Of a DNA stretch of 52,181 bases, positions 17,771-26,262 are shown piece by piece; position 1 is the first letter of the stretch; each line of letters begins with the position of its first letter. Source of the stretch: Endozoicomonas ascidiicola. Its GTDB lineage: Bacteria; Pseudomonadota; Gammaproteobacteria; Pseudomonadales; Endozoicomonadaceae. Below the pieces are notes generated by a model, which worked only from the letters and a program-made list of their open reading frames with translations, ran no database searches and was not told the origin of the DNA. The position numbers and the translations under genes are program-made. The stretch is from positions 98,689-150,869 of the forward strand of contig NZ_LUTV01000010.1 in assembly GCF_001646945.1 (NCBI RefSeq), read 5' to 3'.

Positions 17771-18271
17771 ATGAAAACGATTAAAATGACCGCTCTGGCC
17801 GCCACCCTTGGCTTAATGTCCATCTCTTTTAATGCGTCCGCCGCAGACAAAGACCACACTGTTTCGGTTACCGAAATTTCTTCAGCCACTGCTTTTCAAC
17901 TTGCACAAGGTGCCGTGAACCAGTGTAAGGCACAAGGCTATAAAGTGTCTGCAACCGTGGTTGATATGTCTGGCAACGTACTTGCCCAACTTAGGGAAAA
18001 TGGCGCAGGCATCCACACTCTGGACAGCTCACGTAAAAAAGCATTTACGGTTGTCAGCATGAAACGCCCTTCCGGAGATCTGATGAAACTGGTTGCCGAC
18101 AAGCCAATCCTGCAACCACTGCAAAACATGGATGAGAATCTGTTATTCCTGGCGGGCGGTATTCCGGTTACTTTGAATGATGTTCAGATTGGTGCTATTG
18201 GTGTTGGTGGTGCTCCAGGCGGACATTTAGACGTTGCCTGTGCTGAAGAAGCCATCAAAGCTGTTTTCTAA
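17771..18271 (+). CDS. Exported GlcG/HbpS-family heme-binding-like protein
   Basis: A 166-residue protein with a clear Sec signal peptide (basic start, hydrophobic stretch, cleavage near ASA-A at about residue 25). The mature part is a GlcG/HbpS domain: LAQGAVNQCKAQGYKVSATVVDMSGNVLA, then FLAGGIPVTLNDVQIGAIGVGGAPGGHLDVACAEEAI. Members of this family bind heme or glycolate-pathway ligands; HbpS of Streptomyces reticuli modulates a sensor kinase from outside the cell. ATG 17771 is chosen for its strong AAGGAG site 6-7 nt upstream. The gene is divergent from the response regulator and kinase genes and is followed by a hairpin. Confidence 0.88.
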   Translation: MKTIKMTALAATLGLMSISFNASAADKDHTVSVTEISSATAFQLAQGAVNQCKAQGYKVSATVVDMSGNVLAQLRENGAGIHTLDSSRKKAFTVVSMKRPSGDLMKLVADKPILQPLQNMDENLLFLAGGIPVTLNDVQIGAIGVGGAPGGHLDVACAEEAIKAVF

Positions 18272-18595
18272 TAACAATCAGATGTCGTAATAATAAAAGG
18301 CTGAGGTGTCCGTCAGATTCACTCAGCCTTCTAAACATCCTTAGTCATTAGCCGCACATAATTGTTTTATTCTCCATTCATTCAACATCAACGGATGTTT
18401 AGCAAAATCCATCAAGTCAGCTATATTAAATCACGCTAACTGACATCAATCACAGACGCTATTCATCGCCTTCGAAAAATAACAAAACAAGGCTTACGAT
18501 ATGCTGCTTAGAGCACTGTGCCGTTCGATCGAACAGAAATACAGATACAGTCAACCAGTACCTATCAATGGTGAAGCTTGAACAGGTGACACCCC
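18272..18595. other. Intergenic region after the GlcG/HbpS-like gene
   Basis: About 320 nt. It contains the hairpin at 18297-18330 and AT-rich sequence that should hold the promoter of the orphan gene at 18596. No other gene-like frame is visible. Confidence 0.55.
18297..18330 (+). terminator. Hairpin after the GlcG/HbpS-like gene
   Basis: AAGGCTGAG (18297-18305) pairs with CTCAGCCTT (18322-18330), with a short upstream A run. The downstream T tract is poor (TTCTAAAC), so it may be a weak terminator. Confidence 0.6.
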
Positions 18596-19540
18596 ATGAA
18601 CTCACAACGTGTACCTGATACCTCCACCAGATTATTTCAGGTCATTCGTTTAGAAGATTCACCACTAGGAAAACATGCTGACTCAATAAAGAGTAAAGGT
18701 AATAAACCGGAATCAAAGCACTCGTCTTTTCAGAACCATAGGGTCAGAAAAGACCATTTTGTAAAGCCGGAAGTGATATTTATAGGAAGCCTGAAGCATC
18801 CCTACCGGCCTCAATCCGCCGGCCAGCCCCTGAATTCAAGAACACATAAAAGCTTCACACCTATGGAACGACATGATGAGACAAGTGCACATTATAGTCA
18901 TATGGCTCGACCCAAAAGGCGTAGCCAATGCAAAACAGAGCACGATAAAATCGCGGATATCACTGTAAAAATCACACTAAAAACCAGAACGACGGGGGTC
19001 AGCTACAACTGCACACTGACTTATTCATCAGCTGTATTTCGACCACCACGCTCAAGTGATCAGCCACGTTGCTACCTCATTAAGGAGTTTACTGGCGCAG
19101 ATATGCAACAATATACAAACTTTTCAGAAATAAAAAAAACAAACCGGATAGCTTCTGCTGAATGTGAGTATTTGAAGGTTATTATTTTTACCTCGAAAGA
19201 CAGGAAAACGACAGCTCTGGAATATGCCCCCACTCGGAAGCTAACAGTCAATCACATGACGTCTGAGCAGGCTCTGTATCCAATATCAAAATTAAAACTC
19301 CTTGAAGTAACGCCTATCGAAACACTAAGCCAGGACGAATTAATAGGCGCCTATTTCTCAGAAACAGATCCAAAAGCTCTAAAGCGAGAATTTAAACAGC
19401 AAGAAAAAATAGTTCAGAAGAAAGCTCTGGCAAGGCTGGCAAAACTCCCCGGGTTTGGTATGCCAAAGGTAGACGGCTTCATTAATCCCAGTAAAGAAAT
19501 TATGGACGGAGGCAGTACTACAAGCCCCGACTCCGTATAA
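18596..19540 (+). CDS. Orphan hypothetical protein, basic, disordered N-terminus
   Basis: A 314-residue protein I do not recognise. The first ~110 residues are polar, rich in Ser, Lys, Arg and His, and look disordered. A possible beta-rich segment follows (IADITVKITLKTRTTGVSYNCTLTYSS, residues ~118-144), then a Lys-rich helical C-terminal third (LKREFKQQEKIVQKKALARLAKL). There is no signal peptide or membrane helix. ATG 18596 has an AGGTGA site 8 nt upstream, supporting real translation. The gene is AT-rich and lies alone between ccoG and ccoH, convergent with the TPR gene. It may be another host-directed or recently acquired gene, but no function can be assigned. Confidence 0.6.
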   Translation: MNSQRVPDTSTRLFQVIRLEDSPLGKHADSIKSKGNKPESKHSSFQNHRVRKDHFVKPEVIFIGSLKHPYRPQSAGQPLNSRTHKSFTPMERHDETSAHYSHMARPKRRSQCKTEHDKIADITVKITLKTRTTGVSYNCTLTYSSAVFRPPRSSDQPRCYLIKEFTGADMQQYTNFSEIKKTNRIASAECEYLKVIIFTSKDRKTTALEYAPTRKLTVNHMTSEQALYPISKLKLLEVTPIETLSQDELIGAYFSETDPKALKREFKQQEKIVQKKALARLAKLPGFGMPKVDGFINPSKEIMDGGSTTSPDSV

Positions 19541-19578
19541 AAGAACGATATTCGATTATTCACCATATATATTTGTAA

Positions 19579-21138
19579 TTAATTATACGCATCATAAAGC
19601 TCACTCAATGCGACAGCCTGACCTTTCAAAGAAGACATTCGCTTAGGATAATAGGCCAACGCTTTTTTGTAATAATGCAGAGCTTCTCCGAAGCGTTTCT
19701 CTTTCAATAAAAACTCAGCATAAAGCTCATTCGCTGGCTTCACAATCAATGGAATACCATGTTCATGCACCATAGTGACTTCTAGATTAGCTGCTCGGGA
19801 TAGCTTCAACTCACTGGCGTCAGAACGTCCATTTTGCAAATCTTCAAGCGCCCGGGTTAATAAGCCCATTATTTTTGCAGCATCCTGCTCTGGTGGCGAT
19901 AAATGCTGCAGATCATTATCCATTAGCTGATGATAACGACGATTAGCCTTGGCAATCATACCGTTATTTTCCATCTGCCAGCCAAGGTAAGCCTCCGCCA
20001 AAAGGTCAGCACCAGTTGCTGCCGATATCATCCTTTGGTGATCAACCCGCTGCTTAAGAACGAGCTTACTTTCTTTACTACCAACAGGTGCATCAACCAG
20101 AAACCCGGCCCGTGCAAACAACAGATAACGTCTAATGGTTGAAGACGGTTTTTTATCAAACTCCCGATACAGCTTGTTCATTTCAGCCAGTGCTTCTTGA
20201 TAGTTACCCTGTTGTAACAGTCCATAGATCACCCAGCCCTGACCGTGATACTCAAAAGTGTCGCTGCCCAACCCTGATTCATAAGCCCTGCGAATAGATG
20301 CGCTCCAAGCCATACGATTAATATCCACAACCTCCTGCCAGTCGCCCAGTGCGATGTAGTAGTGCGACGGCATATGAAGTGTGTGAATGGCGGCAGAAAC
20401 CATTTCATTGATCGTTTCTGCCGCATGTCGGGCAAGATAAGCTTGGACAGGATTTTCTGCGGCATGAAGCATCAAGTGTAACGCTCCAGGATGCTCAGGA
20501 TTTTCATCAAGTACTTCATCAAACTGTGTAATGGCTTTCAGATTGGTTTTATAATCACGAACTCCCCGGCGAGTTCCAAGAAGACTGTAGCCGTATAAAA
20601 CCTTCACTTCATGATTCAATGGAAAACGCTGATATAAGCCCTCCATTTTGTTTCTGAATTGCCAGGCAGACGATCCTTTTTCAAAAGGTTTCAGTGTCTC
20701 ATCTTTGGAAACCAATACTTTTGCTGCACCGATCAGCCCTTTTTCCAAATCAGTAAGCCGGGATAAATCTGCATTTTCCTCCAGTCGTTTCAAGGCGGAT
20801 TGCCCCTGTTCATCATTACGGCTGTACCAGACCAACATCCGACTGGCGATAATCTCCCCCCAATAAGCCATGGCAAACCCGGGATCCAATTTCTGTGCAG
20901 CTCTTAGAGACCAGGTGGCTTCTGAGAATTCATAAGCATGGAGTAGTTTAAGCCCCGTCAGAAAATGCTGACGAGCTGATTCATTTTCAGTAGACACCTC
21001 CAGGGAAAGCTCTCCAAGCCCCCGGCCTTTCTGCCAAGGCGGAAAAGCTTCCACATCATCGTGATAATGCGCTGAATAGGTAGCAGAAGAAAAACTGAGA
21101 AATAACAGAAAACAGCCAGTAAAACGGAGCCATATCAT
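19579..21138 (-). CDS. Exported tetratricopeptide-repeat protein
   Basis: A 519-residue protein with an N-terminal signal peptide (FTGCFLLFLSFSSATYSA, cleavage near residue 22; the cysteine is not in a clear lipobox). It then carries several TPR-like helix pairs, for example ARQHFLTGLKLLHAYEFSEATWSLRAAQKLDP, HPGALHLMLHAAENP and, at the C-terminus, EFLLKEKRFGEALHYYKKALAYYPKR. HTLHMPSHYYIALGDW is a motif seen in a group of periplasmic TPR proteins of unknown role. It probably acts as a protein-interaction scaffold in the periplasm. Its place between ccoG and ccoH does not prove a link to respiration. Confidence 0.8.
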   Translation of the reverse strand: MIWLRFTGCFLLFLSFSSATYSAHYHDDVEAFPPWQKGRGLGELSLEVSTENESARQHFLTGLKLLHAYEFSEATWSLRAAQKLDPGFAMAYWGEIIASRMLVWYSRNDEQGQSALKRLEENADLSRLTDLEKGLIGAAKVLVSKDETLKPFEKGSSAWQFRNKMEGLYQRFPLNHEVKVLYGYSLLGTRRGVRDYKTNLKAITQFDEVLDENPEHPGALHLMLHAAENPVQAYLARHAAETINEMVSAAIHTLHMPSHYYIALGDWQEVVDINRMAWSASIRRAYESGLGSDTFEYHGQGWVIYGLLQQGNYQEALAEMNKLYREFDKKPSSTIRRYLLFARAGFLVDAPVGSKESKLVLKQRVDHQRMISAATGADLLAEAYLGWQMENNGMIAKANRRYHQLMDNDLQHLSPPEQDAAKIMGLLTRALEDLQNGRSDASELKLSRAANLEVTMVHEHGIPLIVKPANELYAEFLLKEKRFGEALHYYKKALAYYPKRMSSLKGQAVALSELYDAYN

Positions 21139-21235
21139 TATGAAATTCCTTTTTCACTATGAAGCCAGTGGACGTTTTTTTAAATCTATTTGATCAATAA
21201 CCAAAGTAACATTTTTTGTACATTTCAAAAAAGGC

Positions 21236-21398
21236 TAAGTACCCGTCCATATGGAATCGAATATTTCTGGCTTGTTGATCAGGTTCTCTGCAAGGCGCAA
21301 CGGCGGGAGCATAGCAAGCTATGTGACCAGAGTTGCAACGCAGTCAGAGGGGCTAATCAATGAGTCAGAAAATATGATTTCATATGGTTGGGTACTTA
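21236..21398. repeat. 163-nt imperfect palindrome (MITE/REP-like), copy 1
   Basis: The outer ends TAAGTACCC and GGGTACTTA are inverted repeats and pairing continues inward (CCATATGGAATC.ATATTT with its complement near 21370-21388). The centre is CATAGCAAGCTATG (21310-21323), itself a hairpin. A second element of almost the same length at 32113-32274 has a related centre, GAGCATAGTGGCGCTACG. Together they define a family of long hairpin elements. No transposase is inside. Confidence 0.85.
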
Positions 21399-21756
21399 AT
21401 GCTGATACTCAGAATTAAGCCTCTGATTGCAGAGCAATTCCATCAAAATCATTTTTGTCGTCCCAACTTATTATATTGCAGAGCAAGCCCATCACCAGAA
21501 TTAACAATTTCATGTTTTTGCATACCTTGCAATAGGCAGGGTTTAATAGCCTGAAACACGTCTTCTTGGTCATCTTCAGTTTGTGGGCAAGTACACCTAT
21601 CCTGCCATTAAATAGCCCACCCTGGTGACTGAACAATCTGCAAACGTCATTTTACGAAGGCACCTATATCTATGATAACTCGCGGCTCAGGCATAATTGT
21701 TAAAAAGTACCCAAACCGTCTGCAGACAGTGTGCTCCATAGAAAGTCTATTTTTTA

Positions 21757-21770
21757 CAGATAGTTATCAA
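21757..21770 (+). promoter_or_regulatory. Possible FNR/ANR-like site upstream of ccoH
   Basis: CAGAT-AGTT-ATCAA matches the FNR/ANR consensus at 8 of 10, with a perfect right half-site. It lies about 200 nt before the ccoH start, and no good -10 is found at the class II spacing, so it is weaker than the sites before ccoN and hemN. Confidence 0.4.
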
Positions 21771-21970
21771 AACATATGAGAATAAAGACACACATTCGGA
21801 ATGGTAATTCTTCTGGAAATAAACCCTAACAATCTATATTCTACGTGCTTATACACAGATGCCGGTGTTTCTACTCACTCAATCATCGGCAACACCCACA
21901 GGACGGGTAATACCCGGAACCCTGCCTTCCGGAACCACGCAAAGACAATAAACACTCAGGAAGCTGTTTC

Positions 21971-22537
21971 GTGACTGATCTCAAAGAACCAGAACCGTTC
22001 ACCCCCTGGTACCGCGAGCCCTGGGCCTGGTACATCGTTGGTATATTACTGGTCACTTTTGCCTGGGGTGGTTTTCAGGTCTACACCGCTTTTACTCATA
22101 AAGACAGTGTCGTTATTGATGATTATTACAAAAACGGTAAATCCATTAATCAGGACATGACCCGGATTCACAATGCCTCCAATCTACTCATTGAAGGCAC
22201 TCTCACCATTGATGATTTGATCGGTGAGGTTCGAGTCAAGCTAACTGGTAACACCGAACAATGGCCTGAACAGTTGAGCATGAGCTTTCTTTCTCCGGTT
22301 TTTAAAGACAAAGATAAGCGCATTCTGCTTAACCGTTCTTTTGGCCCGGATTCTGATACTGGAACACCTGTATATGTTGGCCAACTGGAAGCGTTGGTGT
22401 CCGGTCGTTATTACCTGCAATTGGCAACACTGGATGAGCTAATTCCGGAAGTGGGTTATGAAACCGGTTGGAAAATCAGCCAGGAGGCCAAAATCACACC
22501 CGGCATCCCATTAGTTCTGAAAAACCCGGAAATCTGA
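21971..22537 (+). CDS. ccoH: cbb3 oxidase assembly protein CcoH (FixH)
   Basis: A 188-residue membrane protein with one N-terminal helix (about 18-38, WYIVGILLVTFAWGGFQVYTAF) and a periplasmic FixH domain (VVIDDYYKNGKSINQDMTR). CcoH is needed for stable assembly of the cbb3 complex. The start is GTG with an AGGAAG site 8 nt upstream. The stop TGA overlaps the ccoI ATG (TGATG at 22535-22539). Confidence 0.95.
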   Translation: MTDLKEPEPFTPWYREPWAWYIVGILLVTFAWGGFQVYTAFTHKDSVVIDDYYKNGKSINQDMTRIHNASNLLIEGTLTIDDLIGEVRVKLTGNTEQWPEQLSMSFLSPVFKDKDKRILLNRSFGPDSDTGTPVYVGQLEALVSGRYYLQLATLDELIPEVGYETGWKISQEAKITPGIPLVLKNPEI

Positions 22538-25017
22538 TGAGCAAAACCCAATGCTTTCATTGCTCACTGCCGGCACCCGAGCCGGTGGTGTTTTTTGCAG
22601 AAGTTGAAGGCAAACAGCAACCTATGTGTTGCCCCGGCTGTAAAGCCGTTACCGAGGCAATTATTGCTGGCGGGCTGGAAAACTACTACCAACACCGCAC
22701 CGAGAGCGCCAACCCAATTGCCGACTTAAGTCAGCGCATATTGGAAGAGCTCAGAATTTATGATCGCCCGGAAATCCAGAAAGACTTTGTCCAGCCTGTA
22801 AATAATATTCAAAACGACGATAGTCGCTTGGTTGCCAATCTGTTGATTGAAGGCATTACCTGTGCCGCCTGTGTCTGGCTACTGGAAAACCACCTGCAAT
22901 CTTTAGACGGTGTTGAACGAGTGATCGTGAATCTCAGCACCCATGAAGCTCAGGTCACATGGCACAGCGATCAAATTCCTCTGAGCGATATTCTTCTGGC
23001 TATCCATCGAATCGGTTACAAAGCGTATCCATGGCGAGCCGATCACCAAGAAGCCATGCTGAAGCAGGAAAACCGCACCTTTATACGACGACTGGCGGTA
23101 GCAGGCCTTGGGGCCATGCAGGTAATGATGTACGCCATTGCGCTATATTCTGGTGCCATCAGCAATGATATGCCGGAAATGTATCGCAACCTGCTTCGGG
23201 TGGTCAGTGCCATTGTTGCAACACCTGTCGTGTTTTATGCGGCAGCACCCTTCTTTAAAGCGGCGTGGCGCAATATTAAAACCCGGCATTTAGGAATGGA
23301 CGTACCGGTCTCCATTGCCATTGGCGGCGCTTATCTTGCCAGCCTTTGGGCCACGTTCTTTGCCAATGGCGAGGTGTATTACGACTCCGTCTCCATGTTT
23401 ACCTTCTTTCTGCTCACCGGGCGCTACCTGGAACTGCGGGCACGCCACGCCACCGCCAGAGCCGCGCGGGCATTAACCAACCTGATGCCGCCCAGCTGTC
23501 TGAAAGAGATCGACGGTGAGTTTGTGCGGGTACCAGTTTCCGAGCTGCAACCAAACGACAAAGTAAGAATACTGCCCGGCGATGCGATTCCGGCGGATGG
23601 TATTCTATTGAGCGGCTCCACCAGCGTGAATGAATCCATGCTCACTGGTGAATATTTGCCCATTGAAAAACAAACTGGCGACACGCTGCTGTGCAGTAGC
23701 CTGAATGTGGATCACCCGGTTGAGATTCAGGTCACCAAGATTGGCGACGAGACCCGTGTTGCCAGCATCATCAAACTGTTGCAAAGAGCGCAACAGGATA
23801 AACCCGCCATCGCTAAACTGGCGGATAAAGTGGCCGGATGGTTTGTTGCTGCTGTTCTGCTGGTGGCCATTTGCGTTTACTGGGGGTGGAGCGGCGTTGC
23901 ACCGGAAGATGCCTTCTGGATCACACTCTCGGTGCTTGTGGTCACCTGTCCTTGCGCCCTTTCTCTGGCTACACCGGCAGCACTCACGGCAGCGACAGGC
24001 TATCTGCACAAACTGGGCTTGCTGGTCACTCGCGGGCATGTTCTGGAAGGCCTGCACACCATTGATCATGTCATCTTTGATAAAACCGGCACCCTGACAA
24101 AAGGTGAGCTCTCACTGACCCAGGTTATTCCTATTGAAGACTGCACCCTGTCTTTGGATCAACTGACAGCCATGGCAGCGGCACTGGAAGCGCATTCAGA
24201 ACACCCCATTGCCAGGGCTTTCTCCATAACCAGCCAGACTTTTACCGCCAGCGAAGTAAAGAATCATTTAGGCATGGGGATTGAAGGAACGATCAATCAA
24301 CAACAATTACGTATTGGTCGCCCTGATTTTGCGTTTCCGCAATCAACACTGAAAACTCCAGAAACCGACGGTAAATGGCTGCTGCTGGCAGACGACAACA
24401 AACCACTATGTTGGTTCCGAATTACCGACAGCCTTCGCCCGGAAGCTGCTGCCACTGTGAAACGGCTGCAGAAAATGGGTAAGACTGTCATTCTGCTCAG
24501 TGGCGACACCGAAAGCATTGTCGCCAATACCGCAGAATCTCTGGGTATTAAACAGTGGCAGGCTGGAAGCAGCCCAGATGATAAGCTGTCGTATATTCAG
24601 AACCTTCAGTCAAAAGGCCACAAAGTTCTGATGGTAGGTGATGGAATAAACGACGTTCCCGTTCTGGCCGGTGCTGATATTTCAATGGCTATGGGTAACT
24701 CATCTGATCTTGCCCGCACCAGTGCTGATGCCGTATTGATCTCCGGCAATCTGGAGCGCTTGGCAGATGCTTTTAACCTGACCACCAAAACTCGCAGAAT
24801 TATTGGTCAGAATCTCGCCTGGGCGCTGGGTTATAATCTGGCGGCGTTACCACTGGCCGCTGCGGGCATGATTGCTCCCTGGATGGCGGCAACCGGTATG
24901 GCGCTGAGTTCCCTGATCGTCGTTGCCAACGCCCTGCGCCTGAGCCGTTCTGCGAAACAAGCGTATTCACCAGGGCATCAGCACGCTGACACTTTCACCA
25001 AGGAGGCTGTCGTCTAA
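22537..25017 (+). CDS. ccoI: Copper-exporting P1B-type ATPase CcoI (FixI/CopA2)
   Basis: An 826-residue pump that moves Cu+ to the periplasm for the CcoN active site. The N-terminus has a cysteine-rich zinc-ribbon-like segment (C6, C9, C31, C32, C35), then an HMA domain with C109-AA-C112 (GITCAACVW). The CPx membrane motif is C471-P-C473, the phosphorylated Asp is D515 in DKTGTLTKG, with HSEHPIARAF and GDGINDVPVLAGADISMAMG further on. About eight membrane helices are present. ATG 22537 was chosen because it overlaps the ccoH stop; an upstream start would run inside ccoH. A strong ribosome site for ccoS lies in its 3' end. Confidence 0.97.
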   Translation: MSKTQCFHCSLPAPEPVVFFAEVEGKQQPMCCPGCKAVTEAIIAGGLENYYQHRTESANPIADLSQRILEELRIYDRPEIQKDFVQPVNNIQNDDSRLVANLLIEGITCAACVWLLENHLQSLDGVERVIVNLSTHEAQVTWHSDQIPLSDILLAIHRIGYKAYPWRADHQEAMLKQENRTFIRRLAVAGLGAMQVMMYAIALYSGAISNDMPEMYRNLLRVVSAIVATPVVFYAAAPFFKAAWRNIKTRHLGMDVPVSIAIGGAYLASLWATFFANGEVYYDSVSMFTFFLLTGRYLELRARHATARAARALTNLMPPSCLKEIDGEFVRVPVSELQPNDKVRILPGDAIPADGILLSGSTSVNESMLTGEYLPIEKQTGDTLLCSSLNVDHPVEIQVTKIGDETRVASIIKLLQRAQQDKPAIAKLADKVAGWFVAAVLLVAICVYWGWSGVAPEDAFWITLSVLVVTCPCALSLATPAALTAATGYLHKLGLLVTRGHVLEGLHTIDHVIFDKTGTLTKGELSLTQVIPIEDCTLSLDQLTAMAAALEAHSEHPIARAFSITSQTFTASEVKNHLGMGIEGTINQQQLRIGRPDFAFPQSTLKTPETDGKWLLLADDNKPLCWFRITDSLRPEAAATVKRLQKMGKTVILLSGDTESIVANTAESLGIKQWQAGSSPDDKLSYIQNLQSKGHKVLMVGDGINDVPVLAGADISMAMGNSSDLARTSADAVLISGNLERLADAFNLTTKTRRIIGQNLAWALGYNLAALPLAAAGMIAPWMAATGMALSSLIVVANALRLSRSAKQAYSPGHQHADTFTKEAVV

Positions 25018-25018
25018 T

Positions 25019-25213
25019 ATGGAAAGCCTGATTATTCTAATCCCTATCGCCCTCGTATTGATTGCGTTAGCGGTCAAAATATTTTTCTGGGCTGTGGATG
25101 ATGGTCAGTTTGATGATCTTGAAGGGCCTGCTCACAGTATTCTTTTTGACGAGCCTCAAAGAAAGCCATCATCAAACAGTGATACAACAAACACCTCTGA
25201 TAACAACCAATAA
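25019..25213 (+). CDS. ccoS: cbb3 oxidase assembly protein CcoS
   Basis: A 64-residue single-span membrane protein. The family signature is MESLIILIPIALVLIALAVKIFFWAVDDGQFDDLEGPAHSIL. CcoS is required for cofactor insertion into the cbb3 oxidase. An AAGGAGG site about 10 nt upstream lies inside the end of ccoI. It starts 1 nt after the ccoI stop, so ccoH, ccoI and ccoS form one unit. Confidence 0.95.
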   Translation: MESLIILIPIALVLIALAVKIFFWAVDDGQFDDLEGPAHSILFDEPQRKPSSNSDTTNTSDNNQ

Positions 25214-25245
25214 TGCCTGTCGTTTATTGATACCGAGCTATCACC

Positions 25246-25956
25246 ATGACTATCAATGAAGCTCCCACTTTGCTTTCAGCCCTTGTTCTGGGCTTGTTAG
25301 GCAGCGCCCACTGCATTGGCATGTGTGGCGGTATTACTTCCGCTCTCAGCTTATCCCTGTCTGGGCGATCGAAAGCACAGATTTTCTGGCTGATGCTGAC
25401 TTATCATCTTGGCCGTGTCACCAGTTATGCTTTTGCCGGTCTATTGCTGGCCAGTGTTGGCTGGTATCTGGGCGGCATCACCCCCGAAGTTAAAATGGCG
25501 CTTCGTTACTTTGCCGCCATCATGTTGATTACCATGGGGCTCTATCTCACCGGTTGGTGGAGAGGACTGACCTATCTCGAGCGCGCTGGCAGTAAGCTGT
25601 GGCAGTATATTCAACCCAAAGCCAAAGCTCTGCTCCCCATTAAAAATACGCCAAACGCCTTTGCCATTGGTTTGCTCTGGGGTTGGTTACCCTGTGGATT
25701 GGTGTACAGCACACTGGCCTGGAGTGCTACTCAGGGCGATCCTGTTCAGGGCGCTCTTTTGATGGCAGCATTTGGCTTTGGAACGATTCCCTCTGTCTTC
25801 TTATTGGGTGCATTTTCACGACAGTTTGTAGATATCATTCAGGCCAGCCTCACTCGCAATCTTGCCGGCATCACCATCATTCTTTTTGGTCTTTGGTCAA
25901 TGCCTGGCCCTCATCAGAAATGGGTTATGGCCACACTTCATCATTTGAGTATGTAA
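25246..25956 (+). CDS. TauE/SafE-like (UreH/DsbD-type) membrane protein, cbb3 cluster
   Basis: A 236-residue protein with about six membrane helices in two related halves: GLLGSAHCIGMCGGITSAL at the start and LLWGWLPCGLVYSTLAWSA at about 143-161. The paired cysteine motifs resemble the DsbD/CcdA-like superfamily. Genes of this type are very often found directly after ccoS and are thought to help copper delivery or thiol transfer for the oxidase; the exact role is inferred. It lies 32 nt after ccoS. A hairpin follows. Confidence 0.88.
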   Translation: MTINEAPTLLSALVLGLLGSAHCIGMCGGITSALSLSLSGRSKAQIFWLMLTYHLGRVTSYAFAGLLLASVGWYLGGITPEVKMALRYFAAIMLITMGLYLTGWWRGLTYLERAGSKLWQYIQPKAKALLPIKNTPNAFAIGLLWGWLPCGLVYSTLAWSATQGDPVQGALLMAAFGFGTIPSVFLLGAFSRQFVDIIQASLTRNLAGITIILFGLWSMPGPHQKWVMATLHHLSM

Positions 25957-25963
25957 CACCACT

Positions 25964-25995
25964 CATCAGGCAATACCTTTATGCATTGCCTGATG
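25964..25995 (+). terminator. Hairpin after the cco cluster
   Basis: CATCAGGCAAT (25964-25974) pairs perfectly with ATTGCCTGATG (25985-25995) across a 10-nt loop, just after the TauE/SafE-like gene. There is no long T tract, so termination strength is uncertain. Confidence 0.7.
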
Positions 25996-26116
25996 AAATA
26001 TCGATTCTTCATCTACAACTGTATATAATGCGCCTCCTTTGACTTACTCCTGATTAGATTAAATTTTCAACACCTGTTATACGAATACAACCCGATCACA
26101 ATTCGGTTCATACCTA

Positions 26117-26130
26117 TTGACACGAATCAA
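26117..26130 (+). promoter_or_regulatory. FNR/ANR box upstream of hemN
   Basis: TTGAC-ACGA-ATCAA matches TTGAT-N4-ATCAA at 9 of 10. A -10 hexamer TAAAAT (5/6) lies at 26153-26158, the spacing expected for a class II FNR promoter centred at -41.5. This is the best-formed site in the window. Confidence 0.87.
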
Positions 26131-26262
26131 AGAACACTGAGCCACAGCCCTTTAAAATAACACCCAACATTATGCCCGTTTGCCCACGATAGAGACGCAA
26201 GACGCCTTTACTATCCAGAACTCTGACGGCACCCATGACCCAATAAATGTAGATTGAGACTG

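Larger units (their letters stand above)
21139..21970. other. Long intergenic region containing a palindromic element
   Basis: About 830 nt. It contains the 163-nt palindrome at 21236-21398 and a possible FNR-like site at 21757-21770. A minus-strand frame at 21415-21636 (73 codons) has no ribosome site or recognisable domain and was not called. Nothing else is recognised. Confidence 0.55.
25957..26262. other. Intergenic region and hemN promoter
   Basis: About 305 nt holding the hairpin after the TauE/SafE-like gene (25964-25995) and the FNR/ANR-dependent hemN promoter (26117-26158). No gene-like frame is supported here. Confidence 0.6.

Noticed and set aside
21415-21636. 73-codon minus-strand frame in the long gap before ccoH
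   Set aside because: No ribosome site, no domain and no partner gene; probably chance in AT-rich DNA.
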